A stretch of DNA of 39,110 nucleotides from Bacteroidales bacterium (GCA_024398295.1 JAKSJL010000011.1:1-39110), one strand, 5' to 3'. Positions 16,455-25,829 are shown, numbered from the stretch's first letter. A program made the numbers and translations. The notes: generated by a model not told the origin, from the letters alone.

Positions 16455-17585
16455 ATGAAAGAGTACAGACCACTTAGAGTCATAATCAGCGGAGGTGGCA
16501 CAGGAGGCCACATCTTCCCTGCCGTATCCATTGCCTCAAAGCTCAAGGAGGTAAACCCTGACACCGAGATACTGTTTGTCGGTGCTGAGGGGAAGATGGA
16601 GATGGAGAAGGTACCTGCAGCAGGCTTCAAGATCGTAGGGCTTCCTATGGTCGGACTGCAGAGGCAGCTGAACTGGAAGAACATAGTGAATGACATTCAG
16701 GTGCCGTTCAAGGTGCTCGCAAGCATCAGAAAGGCCGGCAAGGTCATCGATGAGTTCAAGCCAGACCTCGCCATCGGCGTGGGTGGCTACGCCAGCGCTC
16801 CCCTTCTGTGGATGGCTACCCGCAAGGGTATCCCTTCACTGATCCAGGAGCAGAATGGCTTCGCAGGTCTCACAAATAAGATACTCTCAAAGAAGGTAGG
16901 TTCCATCTGCGTCGCTTACGAAGGCATGGAGAAGTTCTTCCCTGCAGAGAAGATAGTGATGTCCGGCAATCCTATCAGAAAGGAGATTGTACCTGCCACC
17001 CCTCAGATGAAGGCTGAGGCCATGGAGTTCTATGGTCTGGACTCATCGAAAAGGCATATCCTCATCGTGGGCGGAAGCCTTGGCAGCCGCACACTTAACG
17101 AGGCCATGAAGAAGTGGATAAATGAAGGCTGCAAGGGCGGAGACGACGTGGAAATCATCTGGCAGTGCGGCAAATACTACAAGAAGGGCGTGGATGAGTT
17201 CATGGCAGGAAAGGATCTTCCTTACATCCACCACAGCGACTTCATCAAGCGCATGGATCTCGCATACGCGGCAGCTGACGTGATCATTTCACGCTCAGGA
17301 GCGAGCTCGATCTCGGAGATCTGCGCCGCACACAAGGCAGCTGTGTTTGTTCCATCTCCAAATGTAGCAGAGGACCATCAGACACATAACGCGATGGCAT
17401 TGGTCCGCAAGGACGCTGCCCTCATGGTGAAGGATGTGGAGGCTCCTGAGAAGCTCATGGCGGAGGCATTGGCACTCGTGCATGACCCAGAGCGCATAGC
17501 ACTCATCGAGAAGAATGTAGCGCCACTCGCACTCGCGGACGCGGCGCAGACCATCGTGGATGAAGCTTATAAACTAGTGAAATAA
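16455..17585 (+). CDS. murG: Lipid II synthase (UDP-GlcNAc transferase) MurG
   Basis: MurG transfers GlcNAc to lipid I on the inner face of the membrane to make lipid II. The GT28 protein of 376 residues begins MKEYRPLRVIISGGGTGGHI, with the acceptor-binding glycine loop GGGTGGH. A second glycine-rich block is HILIVGGSLGSRTLNEA (about 191-207). The donor-binding segment is DVIISRSGASSISEICA, followed by the late VPSPNVAEDHQTHNA loop. I chose ATG 16455. An in-frame ATG at 16434 would overlap ftsW and add seven residues not typical of the family. Its stop shares one base with the murC start (TAATG). Confidence 0.96.
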   Translation: MKEYRPLRVIISGGGTGGHIFPAVSIASKLKEVNPDTEILFVGAEGKMEMEKVPAAGFKIVGLPMVGLQRQLNWKNIVNDIQVPFKVLASIRKAGKVIDEFKPDLAIGVGGYASAPLLWMATRKGIPSLIQEQNGFAGLTNKILSKKVGSICVAYEGMEKFFPAEKIVMSGNPIRKEIVPATPQMKAEAMEFYGLDSSKRHILIVGGSLGSRTLNEAMKKWINEGCKGGDDVEIIWQCGKYYKKGVDEFMAGKDLPYIHHSDFIKRMDLAYAAADVIISRSGASSISEICAAHKAAVFVPSPNVAEDHQTHNAMALVRKDAALMVKDVEAPEKLMAEALALVHDPERIALIEKNVAPLALADAAQTIVDEAYKLVK

Positions 17586-18940
17586 TGGCATACGAGAATA
17601 TATATTTCATCGGCATCGGCGGCATAGGAATGAGCGCCATCGCCAGATACTACAAGTTCAAGGGGCTCAATGTCTCCGGCTACGACAAGACCCCTTCAGA
17701 GCTTACGGAAGCACTTGTCGCTGAGGGCATTGGCGTGCATTATGAGGACTGCATCGACTTCATTCCGAAGGATGTGGAGAAGACCCTCGTAGTGTATACC
17801 CCTGCCATCCCGCAGTCGCTGAATGAGCTCCAGTATGTGTTTGAGCACGGCTACCGCGTGATCAAGCGCTCACGCATGCTCGGAGAGATCACCCAGGGGC
17901 AGAAGTGCCTCGCCGTCAGCGGCACGCACGGCAAGACTACCACCAGCACAATGGTCGCACACATTGTCACAGAAAGCGGCGCAGGATGCTCGGCATTCCT
18001 CGGTGGCATCTCGAAGAACTACGGCACAAACATGCTCGTGAGCCACACCCCTACCGTGGTGGTGGAAGCAGATGAGTTTGACCGCTCATTCCACCAGCTT
18101 CACCCAGCCATCGCCGTCATCACAGCGATGGACGCAGACCACCTGGACATCTACGGCGACCTCGAGCATGTGCACGAGGCATTCAAGATCTTCGCTTCGC
18201 AGGTCAGCGACGTGGTCATCAAGAAGTATGGCCTCGACATCACAGAGAAGGACACAGACGCGAAGATCTTCACCTATAGCTATAAGGACGCAGCGGCTGA
18301 CTACCATCCAGAGAATATCCGCCTCGATGCCCTCGGCCACTACACCTATGACCTTGTGCACCCTCAGGGAGTCATCAAGGACATCAAGGTAGGCACCCTC
18401 GGCTGGGTGAACATCGAGAACAGCATCGCCGCGGCAGCCATCTGCCTGCAGCACGGCATCGACCCAGAGGCCATCCGCCACGCCATCGGCACCTTCCAGG
18501 GCGCCAAGAGAAGGGTAGATGTTCATGTCAATGTCCCTGGTCTCACCTACATAGACGATTACGCTCATCACCCAGAGGAGCTTGCCACCGCCATCTCATC
18601 CATCCGCGGCATCTTCCCTGGCAGAAAGATAACCGCCGTATTTCAGCCGCACCTCTATACGAGGACACGCGATTTTGCGGCTGAATTCGCGGCGGCGTTA
18701 AGCGCTGTGGACAAGCTCATCTTGCTGGATATCTACCCAGCACGTGAGGAGCCTATCCCTGGCGTCACATCAGACATCATCTTCAAGGATGTCACAGCCC
18801 CTGAGAAGGTCCTCATCCGCAGGGAGGAGCTCATGGACCTTCTCGAGAAGGAGCCTGTCGATGTGCTGGTGACCTTTGGCGCCGGAAACGTGGACAGATA
18901 CATTGAACCTATCACAGAGATGCTTCTGAAGAGAAAATGA
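17585..18940 (+). CDS. murC: UDP-N-acetylmuramate--L-alanine ligase
   Basis: MurC attaches the first stem residue, L-Ala, to UDP-MurNAc. The 451-residue product has the N-terminal GIGGIGMSAIARYY Rossmann loop (about 10-23), the ATP loop AVSGTHGKTTTSTMV (near 110-124), VVEADEFDRSFHQLHP in the central domain, and the C-terminal DDYAHHPEELATAI and FQPHLYTRTRDF blocks that mark MurC rather than MurE/D/F. Length is normal. It overlaps murG by one base (TAATG) and ftsQ by four (ATGA), so translation is probably coupled through this stretch. Confidence 0.97.
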   Translation: MAYENIYFIGIGGIGMSAIARYYKFKGLNVSGYDKTPSELTEALVAEGIGVHYEDCIDFIPKDVEKTLVVYTPAIPQSLNELQYVFEHGYRVIKRSRMLGEITQGQKCLAVSGTHGKTTTSTMVAHIVTESGAGCSAFLGGISKNYGTNMLVSHTPTVVVEADEFDRSFHQLHPAIAVITAMDADHLDIYGDLEHVHEAFKIFASQVSDVVIKKYGLDITEKDTDAKIFTYSYKDAAADYHPENIRLDALGHYTYDLVHPQGVIKDIKVGTLGWVNIENSIAAAAICLQHGIDPEAIRHAIGTFQGAKRRVDVHVNVPGLTYIDDYAHHPEELATAISSIRGIFPGRKITAVFQPHLYTRTRDFAAEFAAALSAVDKLILLDIYPAREEPIPGVTSDIIFKDVTAPEKVLIRREELMDLLEKEPVDVLVTFGAGNVDRYIEPITEMLLKRK

Positions 18941-19707
18941 AAAAGGGAGTCCGGAACATACTGTATCTAGCTCTGCTCGTCGTGCTCATGGTTGGGTTCG
19001 GCTCCATCGTCGTGCTCAGCAGAGCGGGCAGGGACTCGAAGAAGTGCCACTCTGTGCTCGTGAACATCGCAGAGCCTTATAGGTTCGTCACTGAAGAAGA
19101 CGTGGTGAACAGGCTCAAGAAGGGGTATGGCGACTGCATCGGCAAGCACCTGGACAGCCTCCAGCTCCACAGGATAGAGGAGATCATCGACGGAGAAGGT
19201 GCTGTGAAGAAGAGCCAGGCTTACATCACCGAAGACGGGGTTCTCCATATCTCAGTCACGCAGAGAGAGCCATTTGTACGCTTCCAGGACTCAGATTTCG
19301 GATTCTACGTAGACCATGAAGGGTACATCTTCCCTCTTCAGAAGAACTACACCTCACATGTGATCGTGGTGGATGGTCGCGTCCCAGTGAACGTCCCAGT
19401 AGGATACAAGGGACTGGCACCTAGGAAGGACGAGCAGGCATGGGTAAGCGGCATGATCTCCATGCTGGACTTCATGCACGGCACCATCTGGGAAAAGAAC
19501 ATAGTCCAGATCCACGTGGAGGAAGGCGGACAGCTCTGCCTGGTCCCTAGAGAAGGCAAGGAAAAGTTTATTTTCGGCAAGCCCGTGGAGGTGAAGGAGA
19601 AGTTCGACAGGATAGAGAGATACTACGGCTTCATCAAGCCAAGTGTAGAAGAAGGCCACTACTCAAGGGTGGATGTAAGGTACGACGGACAGATTGTATG
19701 TAAGTAA
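18937..19707 (+). CDS. ftsQ: Cell division protein FtsQ
   Basis: FtsQ is a bitopic divisome protein that links early and late division proteins. The 256-residue product has a short basic N-terminus (MKKGVRN), one membrane helix (about 8-28) and a periplasmic part. The POTRA-like segment falls around 40-115 (RFVTEEDVVNRLKKGYG ... HISVTQREPFVRFQ), and the beta domain follows (about 118-250). Sequence conservation in FtsQ is weak. The topology, the POTRA-type lead and the position between murC and ftsA decide the call. It overlaps murC by four bases; ftsA begins 12 bases later. Confidence 0.9.
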   Translation: MKKGVRNILYLALLVVLMVGFGSIVVLSRAGRDSKKCHSVLVNIAEPYRFVTEEDVVNRLKKGYGDCIGKHLDSLQLHRIEEIIDGEGAVKKSQAYITEDGVLHISVTQREPFVRFQDSDFGFYVDHEGYIFPLQKNYTSHVIVVDGRVPVNVPVGYKGLAPRKDEQAWVSGMISMLDFMHGTIWEKNIVQIHVEEGGQLCLVPREGKEKFIFGKPVEVKEKFDRIERYYGFIKPSVEEGHYSRVDVRYDGQIVCK

Positions 19708-19719
19708 AAGTTAAGATAT

Positions 19720-21264
19720 ATGGACGAAAGATATATAGCGGCGATTGACCTCGGAAGCCACAAGATCGCCATCTCAGTAGCGCAGGTGACGGGACAGAAC
19801 GTCCAGGTCATCTATTATGCTGAAGTGCCTTCAAAGGGCATCAAGTACTCAGGCGTACTTAATCCCAAGAAGGTATCTGAGCAGGTGAAGGAGCTCATCA
19901 CCAAGGCGGAGAACGAGCTCAGGATTACCATTCACCAGGCAGTGATGAACCTTCCTAGATGGGAGGTGCGCCAGGAGCAGGCCAACGCAAGCCTTCAGAG
20001 AAGCGACGCCGACAGCTCCATCGAGCCTGAGGAGATAGAGTTCCTCAAGGCGCAGTCGCGCAGCTACCCTCTCACCGATGAGGACAAGGAAGAGATCTAC
20101 GGCATCGTGGCACAGTCATTCAGCACCGACGACTACTATAACACCGACGAGAACGACATCGTGGGTATGGTATGCAACAAGCTTGAGGGCAATTTCAAGG
20201 CATACATCGGAAACCGCAGGAAGTCGAAGAACGTGGACATGGTGATGAACACGCTCGGAAGGGCTACATCCTGCAAGCTCTTCTCCCCTGAATACACCGC
20301 GAAGGCAGTGCTCAGCGAGGAGGAGATGTCCAATGGTGTCGCCCTCGTGGAGCTCGGAGGCGATGTGACTTCAGTGAGCATCTTCAAAAGAGGCATCCTG
20401 AGATACTACGCGTCCATTCCTTTCGGTGGTCGCAGCATCACCGACGACATCAGGATCGAGTGCGGCATCTCCGACAAGCTCGCAGAGAACATCAAGCTTG
20501 CCTACGGTGCCTGCATGCCAGAGAAGCTCCAGGTGCTCAGGGACAAGATAATCCAGATAAACAACAATGAGTCCGGCACAAGCAAGCAGATCTCAGTGAA
20601 GTACCTCTCCGAGATCGTGACTGCCAGACTCGAGGAGATCATACAGGCCATACTCTACAAGATCCAGGCAAGCGGACTCGCAGACGACCTCATCAGCGGC
20701 GTGGTTATCACAGGTGGAGTGGCACAGACCGCGAACCTTCGCAACTTCTTCAAGGAACTGTCAGGATACGATGTCAGGATAGGATTCCCTCTCAGGAGCA
20801 AGTTCTCTTACTCAGAGTATGTAGAGGTGACTGAGACTTCTGCATCTACCCTCGTGGGTATGATACTTCAGGCCAAGGACGACCTTCACCTGAACTGCCT
20901 GACCAAGCAGCCAGATGCCCCTGAGGCACCTGCAGTGGTGGTTGAGAGTGAGGACGAAAGCGTGAGTGAGCCAGTGGAGATAGATTCACAGAAGGCTATA
21001 AGCGACTTCTTCACAGTGGAGACCAAGCCACAGGAGACAGTAGCCGAGACTGTCGTGGAAACTACCGTCGAGGAGGCTCCTGAAGAAGAGGAAGAGACTA
21101 TCCAGGAGATAGAGATGGAGGAAGAAGTAGAAGAGGAAGAGGAGAAGAAGCCAAGAAAGAGACAGGCACGTGAGTCTTTCATCTCGAAGTTCGGAAAGCT
21201 CATCTGGAACAAGGCCAGCAACATTGGCGACATGATTTATGATTTAACTGACGAGGAGGAGTAA
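19720..21264 (+). CDS. ftsA: Cell division protein FtsA with acidic linker
   Basis: FtsA is the actin-like ATPase that tethers FtsZ filaments to the membrane. The nucleotide site begins IAAIDLGSHKIAISVA (about 6-21), the phosphate-2 loop is ALVELGGDVTSVSIF (208-222), and SGVVITGGVAQTANL (326-340) is the adenosine loop. The SHS2/1C domain lies between about 85 and 165. At 514 residues it is roughly 90 longer than E. coli FtsA. The excess is a Glu/Val/Pro-rich linker (about 396-476) before a basic patch (KKPRKRQAR) and a C-terminal amphipathic helix (about 484-509, SFISKFGKLIWNKASNIGDM) that should bind the membrane. ftsZ follows after five bases. Confidence 0.96.
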   Translation: MDERYIAAIDLGSHKIAISVAQVTGQNVQVIYYAEVPSKGIKYSGVLNPKKVSEQVKELITKAENELRITIHQAVMNLPRWEVRQEQANASLQRSDADSSIEPEEIEFLKAQSRSYPLTDEDKEEIYGIVAQSFSTDDYYNTDENDIVGMVCNKLEGNFKAYIGNRRKSKNVDMVMNTLGRATSCKLFSPEYTAKAVLSEEEMSNGVALVELGGDVTSVSIFKRGILRYYASIPFGGRSITDDIRIECGISDKLAENIKLAYGACMPEKLQVLRDKIIQINNNESGTSKQISVKYLSEIVTARLEEIIQAILYKIQASGLADDLISGVVITGGVAQTANLRNFFKELSGYDVRIGFPLRSKFSYSEYVEVTETSASTLVGMILQAKDDLHLNCLTKQPDAPEAPAVVVESEDESVSEPVEIDSQKAISDFFTVETKPQETVAETVVETTVEEAPEEEEETIQEIEMEEEVEEEEEKKPRKRQARESFISKFGKLIWNKASNIGDMIYDLTDEEE

Positions 21265-21269
21265 AAGAT

Positions 21270-22538
21270 ATGGAAGATTTGATGGATATCGAGATCGAGG
21301 TCCCTAAGAACTGGACCCCAAAGGAATCAAATATCTCTGTGATCGGTGTCGGCGGAGGCGGATGCAACGCCGTGAACTACATGTTCAACCAGAAGGTTCA
21401 GGGCTGTAGGTTCATAGTCTGCAACACCGACTCCCAGGCGCTCTCGTTGAGCCCTGTGCCTACAAAGATCCAGATGGGCAAGGGACTTGGTGCAGGAACA
21501 AATGCCACCAAGGGACGCAACGCAGCCCTCGACACCCAGGAAGAGATCAAGCGCGTAGTGTTCAGCAACCAGCTCGACATGCTCTTCATCACAGCCGGCA
21601 TGGGTGGTGGTACCGGAACAGGCGCCGCCCCAGTCATTGCCAAGATGGCGAAGGACCTGGGCATCCTCACAGTGGCAGTAGTCACCCTTCCTTTCGAGCA
21701 TGAGGGAACCGAGGCCCTGGGAAGGGCAATCGATGGCCTCAACGAGCTCAAGAAGAATGTCGACAGCCTCCTCATCATCAAGAACGAGAACCTTTACAAG
21801 CAGTTCGGCACACTCCTTATCCAGGAGGCCTTCCCTAAGGCAGACGAGGTGCTTGCTACAGCGGTCAAGGGCATCATCGAGATCATCAAGAAATCAGGTT
21901 ACGTGAACGTGGACTTCGAGGATGTGAAGACCGTCATGAAGGACAGCGGCCTCGCCCTGATGGGTTGCGGCTCCGGCAAGGGAGAGAACAGGATCTCTGA
22001 CGCCATAAACAGCGCCATCAACTCCCCACTGCTGAACGACTTCGTCATCAATTCAGCCCAGAAGGTGCTCCTGAACATAACTGTGGCGAACAATGAGAAC
22101 GGTCTCAGCATGGAGGAGCTCGACAGCCTCACAAACAAGATCTGGGAGGCTCTCGGAAAGTTCACCACCTTCAAGCGAGGCATCATCTGGCATGAGGATC
22201 CAAATGCTGACGACACCATCAGCATCACCGTCATAGCGACTGGTTTCGAGTACAACAAGATGATAAGCCTCACAAACATTGACCTGGGCAACCTCATCAT
22301 CATTGACAATGAGTTCGTATTCGACAAGAGAGCCGAGCGCAGCAGCGAGGAAGGCGTGAGCCTTTCAGGAGGCTCAGTCGGCATCCAGTCCATCGGTTTC
22401 AACACCGTGAAGAAGAGATGTTTCAACTTCAGGGAGGACGAGAAACCTGTGCTGTGCGTGTCAAATTCACAAAATATAGCAGAATATGAAGGAACGCCGG
22501 CAATCCGCAGACGTTCAAAGACTGATATGCAGAAATAA
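21270..22538 (+). CDS. ftsZ: Cell division protein FtsZ
   Basis: FtsZ is the tubulin-like GTPase that forms the division ring. The 422-residue protein carries the N-terminal loop SVIGVGGGGCNAVNYMF (23-39), the tubulin signature GGGTGTG (112-118), and the T7 loop NVDFEDVK with the catalytic D215 and D218. The globular part ends near 335. A linker of about 70 residues then leads to a short basic C-terminal peptide, TPAIRRRSKTDMQK, in the place where FtsA and other partners bind. That peptide is less like the common PAFLRR form. A second start codon (Met5) is possible. It is the last gene of the dcw operon; a new -7 box begins six bases after its stop. Confidence 0.97.
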   Translation: MEDLMDIEIEVPKNWTPKESNISVIGVGGGGCNAVNYMFNQKVQGCRFIVCNTDSQALSLSPVPTKIQMGKGLGAGTNATKGRNAALDTQEEIKRVVFSNQLDMLFITAGMGGGTGTGAAPVIAKMAKDLGILTVAVVTLPFEHEGTEALGRAIDGLNELKKNVDSLLIIKNENLYKQFGTLLIQEAFPKADEVLATAVKGIIEIIKKSGYVNVDFEDVKTVMKDSGLALMGCGSGKGENRISDAINSAINSPLLNDFVINSAQKVLLNITVANNENGLSMEELDSLTNKIWEALGKFTTFKRGIIWHEDPNADDTISITVIATGFEYNKMISLTNIDLGNLIIIDNEFVFDKRAERSSEEGVSLSGGSVGIQSIGFNTVKKRCFNFREDEKPVLCVSNSQNIAEYEGTPAIRRRSKTDMQK

Positions 22539-22543
22539 ATTGC

Positions 22544-22551
22544 TATATTTG
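22544..22551 (+). promoter_or_regulatory. -7 promoter box of gltX
   Basis: TATATTTG is a full TAnnTTTG match, five bases after the ftsZ stop and 21 bases before the gltX ATG at 22573. It separates gltX from the dcw operon and argues against longer gltX starts that overlap ftsZ. Confidence 0.6.
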
Positions 22552-22572
22552 CGACTTCAAAAGATTCTAGTA

Positions 22573-24291
22573 ATGGAAAGAAGAACGAGAGTTAGATTTG
22601 CGCCATCTCCTACAGGCCCTCTTCACATGGGTGGAGTCAGGACCGCACTGTATAATTACCTATACGCGAAGCAGAATGGCGGAGATTTCATCATAAGGAT
22701 CGAGGACACTGATTCAAACAGATTCGTACCAGGAGCCGAGAAGTACATCATCGAGGCGCTCAGATGGTGCGGCATAATTCCAGATGAGGGAGTAGACGAG
22801 AACGGAAATGTAGTGGAGACCGCTTCAGAGAAGCATCCACACGCCCCTTATCGCCAGAGCCAGAGAAGAAGCATCTATCGCAAATACGCCGAGCAGCTCA
22901 TCGCGGCTGGCTACGCATACTACGCATTCGACTCATCAGAGGATCTCGACGCCATCCGCTCCGCTGCGGAGGCCAAGGGCGAGACCTTCACATATAACCA
23001 GAAGTCAAGGACAGGCCTCAAGAATTCCCTCACACTCCCTGCAGAGGAGGTGGAGAGACTTCTCGCTGAGACCACAGACTGGACCATACGCTTCAAGATG
23101 CCTGAGAACACCGTCGTCAAGATGGACGACCTTATCCGCGGGCACATTGAGGTAAACACCGATACACTCGATGACAAGGTGCTCTGGAAGAGAGCTGATG
23201 AGCTCCCTACCTACCATCTTGCAAACATCGTGGATGACCACCTCATGGAGATCAGCGAGGTGATCCGCGGTGAGGAGTGGCTTCCTTCACTCCCTCTCCA
23301 CTACATGCTCTACAAGGCATTCGGATGGGAGGACACCATGCCACGCTTCGCGCACCTGTCACTCCTTCTCAAGCCTGTCGGAAACGGCAAGCTGTCTAAG
23401 AGAGACGGTGACAAGATGGGATTCCCTGTGTTCCCACTCCAGTGGACAAACGCCGCAGGCGAGACCTCTCACGGATATCGCGAGGATGGTTACTTCCCTG
23501 AGGCTTTCGTGAACCTTCTCGCCATGCTGGGCTGGAACCCAGGAAACGACCAGGAGATGTTCACCATGGATGAGCTCATCAAGACATTCTCACTCGAGCG
23601 CATCGTGAAGGCTGGAGCCAAGTTCAACCCAGAAAAGGCCAAGTGGTATAACAAGGAGTACCTCCGCATGAAGAGCGACGAGGAGCTTACCGACCTCTTC
23701 GTTCCTATCCTTGAGAGCCACGGAATCACGGTTTCAGGCTGCTATATGTGTCCAGTGACCGCTGATTTCGAGAAGAAGGAGTTCTCAAAGAACTACGTGA
23801 AGAACGTAGTGAGCCTCATCAAGGAAAGAGCTACATTCGTACAGGATTTCTGGACCATCGCTTCATACCTCTTCATCTCACCAGTGGAGTTCGAGAAGTA
23901 CGGAGTGAAGGCCGGCGCCGCAGTAGAGCAGAAGCCAGCGGATCCACGCAGGGCTGCAGACCCTAGGGCCAAGGTATATGACGATGCTGCCACAGCACCT
24001 TTCCTCGCGAAGGATGTAGACAAGTTCTGGAAGGAAGAGAACTACACTCTGGCACAGAAGGCAGCTGAGTACATGAACAGCTGTGGCTGCGCCAAGGACA
24101 AGCAGACGCTTGAGACCACACTCGAGGAGTACATCCGCGGCAATGAGTGGCCTATGGGTAAGGTAATGAACTGCCTTCGCCTCGCCCTCACCGGAGCTTC
24201 AAGCGGACTCGGCATCGCAGACATCATCTCTTTCATCGGCACAGACCAGCTCGTAGAGAGAGTGGCATTTGCCGCTGAAAGACTTAAATAG
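22573..24291 (+). CDS. gltX: Glutamate--tRNA ligase
   Basis: GltX charges tRNA(Glu) with glutamate. The class I signatures are clear: RFAPSPTGPLHMGGVRTAL with the HIGH-type HMGG at 18-21, and the KMSKS-type KLSKRDGDKMG at 273-283. Glu-specific blocks include FIIRIEDTDSNRFVPGAE and LPTYHLANIVDDHLMEI. The product is 572 residues, longer than the common 470-510. Part of the excess is an Ala/Pro/Asp/Arg-rich stretch in the anticodon-binding half (about 445-475, with KPADPRRAADPRAK). I chose ATG 22573 because MERRTRVRFAPSPTG is the usual N-terminus; an in-frame start at 22486 would lie inside ftsZ and before the promoter. A terminator hairpin follows. Confidence 0.96.
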   Translation: MERRTRVRFAPSPTGPLHMGGVRTALYNYLYAKQNGGDFIIRIEDTDSNRFVPGAEKYIIEALRWCGIIPDEGVDENGNVVETASEKHPHAPYRQSQRRSIYRKYAEQLIAAGYAYYAFDSSEDLDAIRSAAEAKGETFTYNQKSRTGLKNSLTLPAEEVERLLAETTDWTIRFKMPENTVVKMDDLIRGHIEVNTDTLDDKVLWKRADELPTYHLANIVDDHLMEISEVIRGEEWLPSLPLHYMLYKAFGWEDTMPRFAHLSLLLKPVGNGKLSKRDGDKMGFPVFPLQWTNAAGETSHGYREDGYFPEAFVNLLAMLGWNPGNDQEMFTMDELIKTFSLERIVKAGAKFNPEKAKWYNKEYLRMKSDEELTDLFVPILESHGITVSGCYMCPVTADFEKKEFSKNYVKNVVSLIKERATFVQDFWTIASYLFISPVEFEKYGVKAGAAVEQKPADPRRAADPRAKVYDDAATAPFLAKDVDKFWKEENYTLAQKAAEYMNSCGCAKDKQTLETTLEEYIRGNEWPMGKVMNCLRLALTGASSGLGIADIISFIGTDQLVERVAFAAERLK

Positions 24292-24324
24292 CCCACACAC
24301 CAATCAACACTTAATATCTGTAAA

Positions 24325-24358
24325 GGAGGCTGGCACTTCATCTGAAGTGTCAGCCTCC
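24325..24358. terminator. Terminator hairpin between gltX and the amidase gene
   Basis: GGAGGCTGGCACTTCA (24325-24340) pairs with TGAAGTGTCAGCCTCC (24343-24358) over 16 positions with a single G-T wobble. It lies in the 89-base gap between the convergent gltX and amidase genes. Neither side has a long T run, so its strength rests on the stem. Confidence 0.75.
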
Positions 24359-24380
24359 CAACTTAATATGTATCCAGGTA

Positions 24381-25829
24381 CTATTTCAGTGAAGCCTTGA
24401 CCATGGCGAGGTAGTCCTCGATAGCGGCGATCACCTTGTCAGCCACCTGGTCACGGAACTCAGGATCGGCGAGCTTGTCCTCATCGACAAGGCTGCTCAT
24501 GAACATCGCCTCCAGAAGCACTGCAGGATAGTCTGTAGGCTGGCAGAGCGAGAAGTTGAAGTTGCCTACCAAACCGTAATCATTGACACCAAGCTCAAGC
24601 ATCCTTGCCCTCACGCACTCAGCGAGGTCTCTATTTGCAATGTGCTTGTAGTAGGTACTCGTGCCCATTGGGACAAAAGGAGAACCGCCTGCGTTGTTAT
24701 GGATGGAGAGCATCAGGTCGATGTCTGCATCCTTGAAGATCTTCTTGCGCTGGGTCATAGTAGGCGCAGAGTCGTCTGGGCGGCTGAGCACAACCTTCGC
24801 TCCCCTCGCCTCGAGCCTCTGCTGCACGAGCTTCACCAGGGTCAGGTTCACATCCTTCTCCTTGATGCCGGTGATGCTGATGGCGCCAGCAGCGTTTCCG
24901 CCGTGTCCGGCGTCGATGCCGAAGGTCATGGAGCTAAGCTCCAATGATGGAGTGTGCTTCACCCTCACCACGAGGCTGTTCCTCTCGTAGCCGACCGAGT
25001 AGCCCCAGCTGTACTTCTGCTTCAGCCTGATGACTATTCTGAGCACATCGCTGTCTACTTGGCGAAGGTCCACCCACTCGATCATGCCGAGACCCTGCTT
25101 CTGGGTGATCCAGTTTGTGTTGTTCATAGCGCCAAACACATCCACGCAGATGGTCATAGGATCGATCTCGGTCCACGAAGCGTATGGAAGCCTGAAGTCA
25201 AATGGCATGGCCACCACATCCACAGCGCCTGCGTTGTAGACAGAGGTATTCTTCGAGTTTATGCGCCAGGTGCTCTTCTTTGAGTCCTTGACATCCTCCT
25301 TGTGGATGTATGCGAATCTGTTGTCGGAGAGCTCCACCTTATACAGGTTTCCTTCGGTGCCAATGGTCCTGAGAACAATGCCCTCGTCAAGGTTTCCTAT
25401 CTTCGAGCCACCGAGACGGTCGCTTCCATTTCCATACTGAAGATAAGCGCCCTCCACGGTCTCAACGTACTTCACAAGCGACTTGAACGCAGGCTTGGTA
25501 GGAGCCACAGCCGGTCTGGCAGCAGCCTTTACCTTCTTATAGTAAGTCTTGAGCACCAGCTCGGAGTCTGCCGAGCCATCATTTACCTTCACCTTGATGA
25601 CATTTGCACCAGGCTCAAGCTCGTATCTCTTGCCGAAGGCGCCTGTCCTGTAGACAGGCACTTCCACATCATTGATGGTGGCAGTGGCGGGAGCCGCTGT
25701 CTGGAAGATGATGTCCACTGTAGAAGTGGTCACTGTGTCCTTGACGCCCTTAAGGACCTTGATGGATGGCTGCGCGGCAGCCGAAAGGCAGCATACAGTC
25801 GCTGCAAGTATGGCTATCAGTCTATTCAT
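24381..25829 (-). CDS. Periplasmic N-acetylmuramoyl-L-alanine amidase (Amidase_3)
   Basis: This enzyme cleaves the bond between MurNAc and L-Ala of the stem peptide, and would act in the periplasm in cell separation or wall recycling. The 482-residue protein has a signal peptide (1-20, ending SAAAQ), an SH3-like segment (about 120-182, VEGAYLQYGNGSDRLGGSKI and FAYIHKEDV), an AMIN-like beta region (about 200-292), and a C-terminal AmiC-type zinc domain (about 300-480). Zinc and catalytic residues are all visible: H309 in DAGHGG, E324 in GIKEKDVNL, H377 in LSIHNNA and E440 in VLLEAMF. Its start overlaps the end of truB by eight bases, so it is the last gene of an rpiB-truB-amidase transcript. 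Confidence 0.93.
   Translation of the reverse strand: MNRLIAILAATVCCLSAAAQPSIKVLKGVKDTVTTSTVDIIFQTAAPATATINDVEVPVYRTGAFGKRYELEPGANVIKVKVNDGSADSELVLKTYYKKVKAAARPAVAPTKPAFKSLVKYVETVEGAYLQYGNGSDRLGGSKIGNLDEGIVLRTIGTEGNLYKVELSDNRFAYIHKEDVKDSKKSTWRINSKNTSVYNAGAVDVVAMPFDFRLPYASWTEIDPMTICVDVFGAMNNTNWITQKQGLGMIEWVDLRQVDSDVLRIVIRLKQKYSWGYSVGYERNSLVVRVKHTPSLELSSMTFGIDAGHGGNAAGAISITGIKEKDVNLTLVKLVQQRLEARGAKVVLSRPDDSAPTMTQRKKIFKDADIDLMLSIHNNAGGSPFVPMGTSTYYKHIANRDLAECVRARMLELGVNDYGLVGNFNFSLCQPTDYPAVLLEAMFMSSLVDEDKLADPEFRDQVADKVIAAIEDYLAMVKASLK

Noticed and set aside
20990-21150. Low-complexity GAA/GAG-rich DNA in ftsA as a repeat element
   Set aside because: It simply encodes the acidic linker and stays in frame, with no exact repeat unit.
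7169-22538. Absence of murF, murB and ddl from the dcw cluster as an anomaly
   Set aside because: Bacteroidetes dcw clusters usually lack them and carry murF elsewhere; the order here is the ordinary one for the phylum.
22486-22572. Upstream start for gltX inside the end of ftsZ
   Set aside because: It precedes the TATATTTG box and adds residues not found in GltX; MERRTRVRFAPSPTG is the normal N-terminus.
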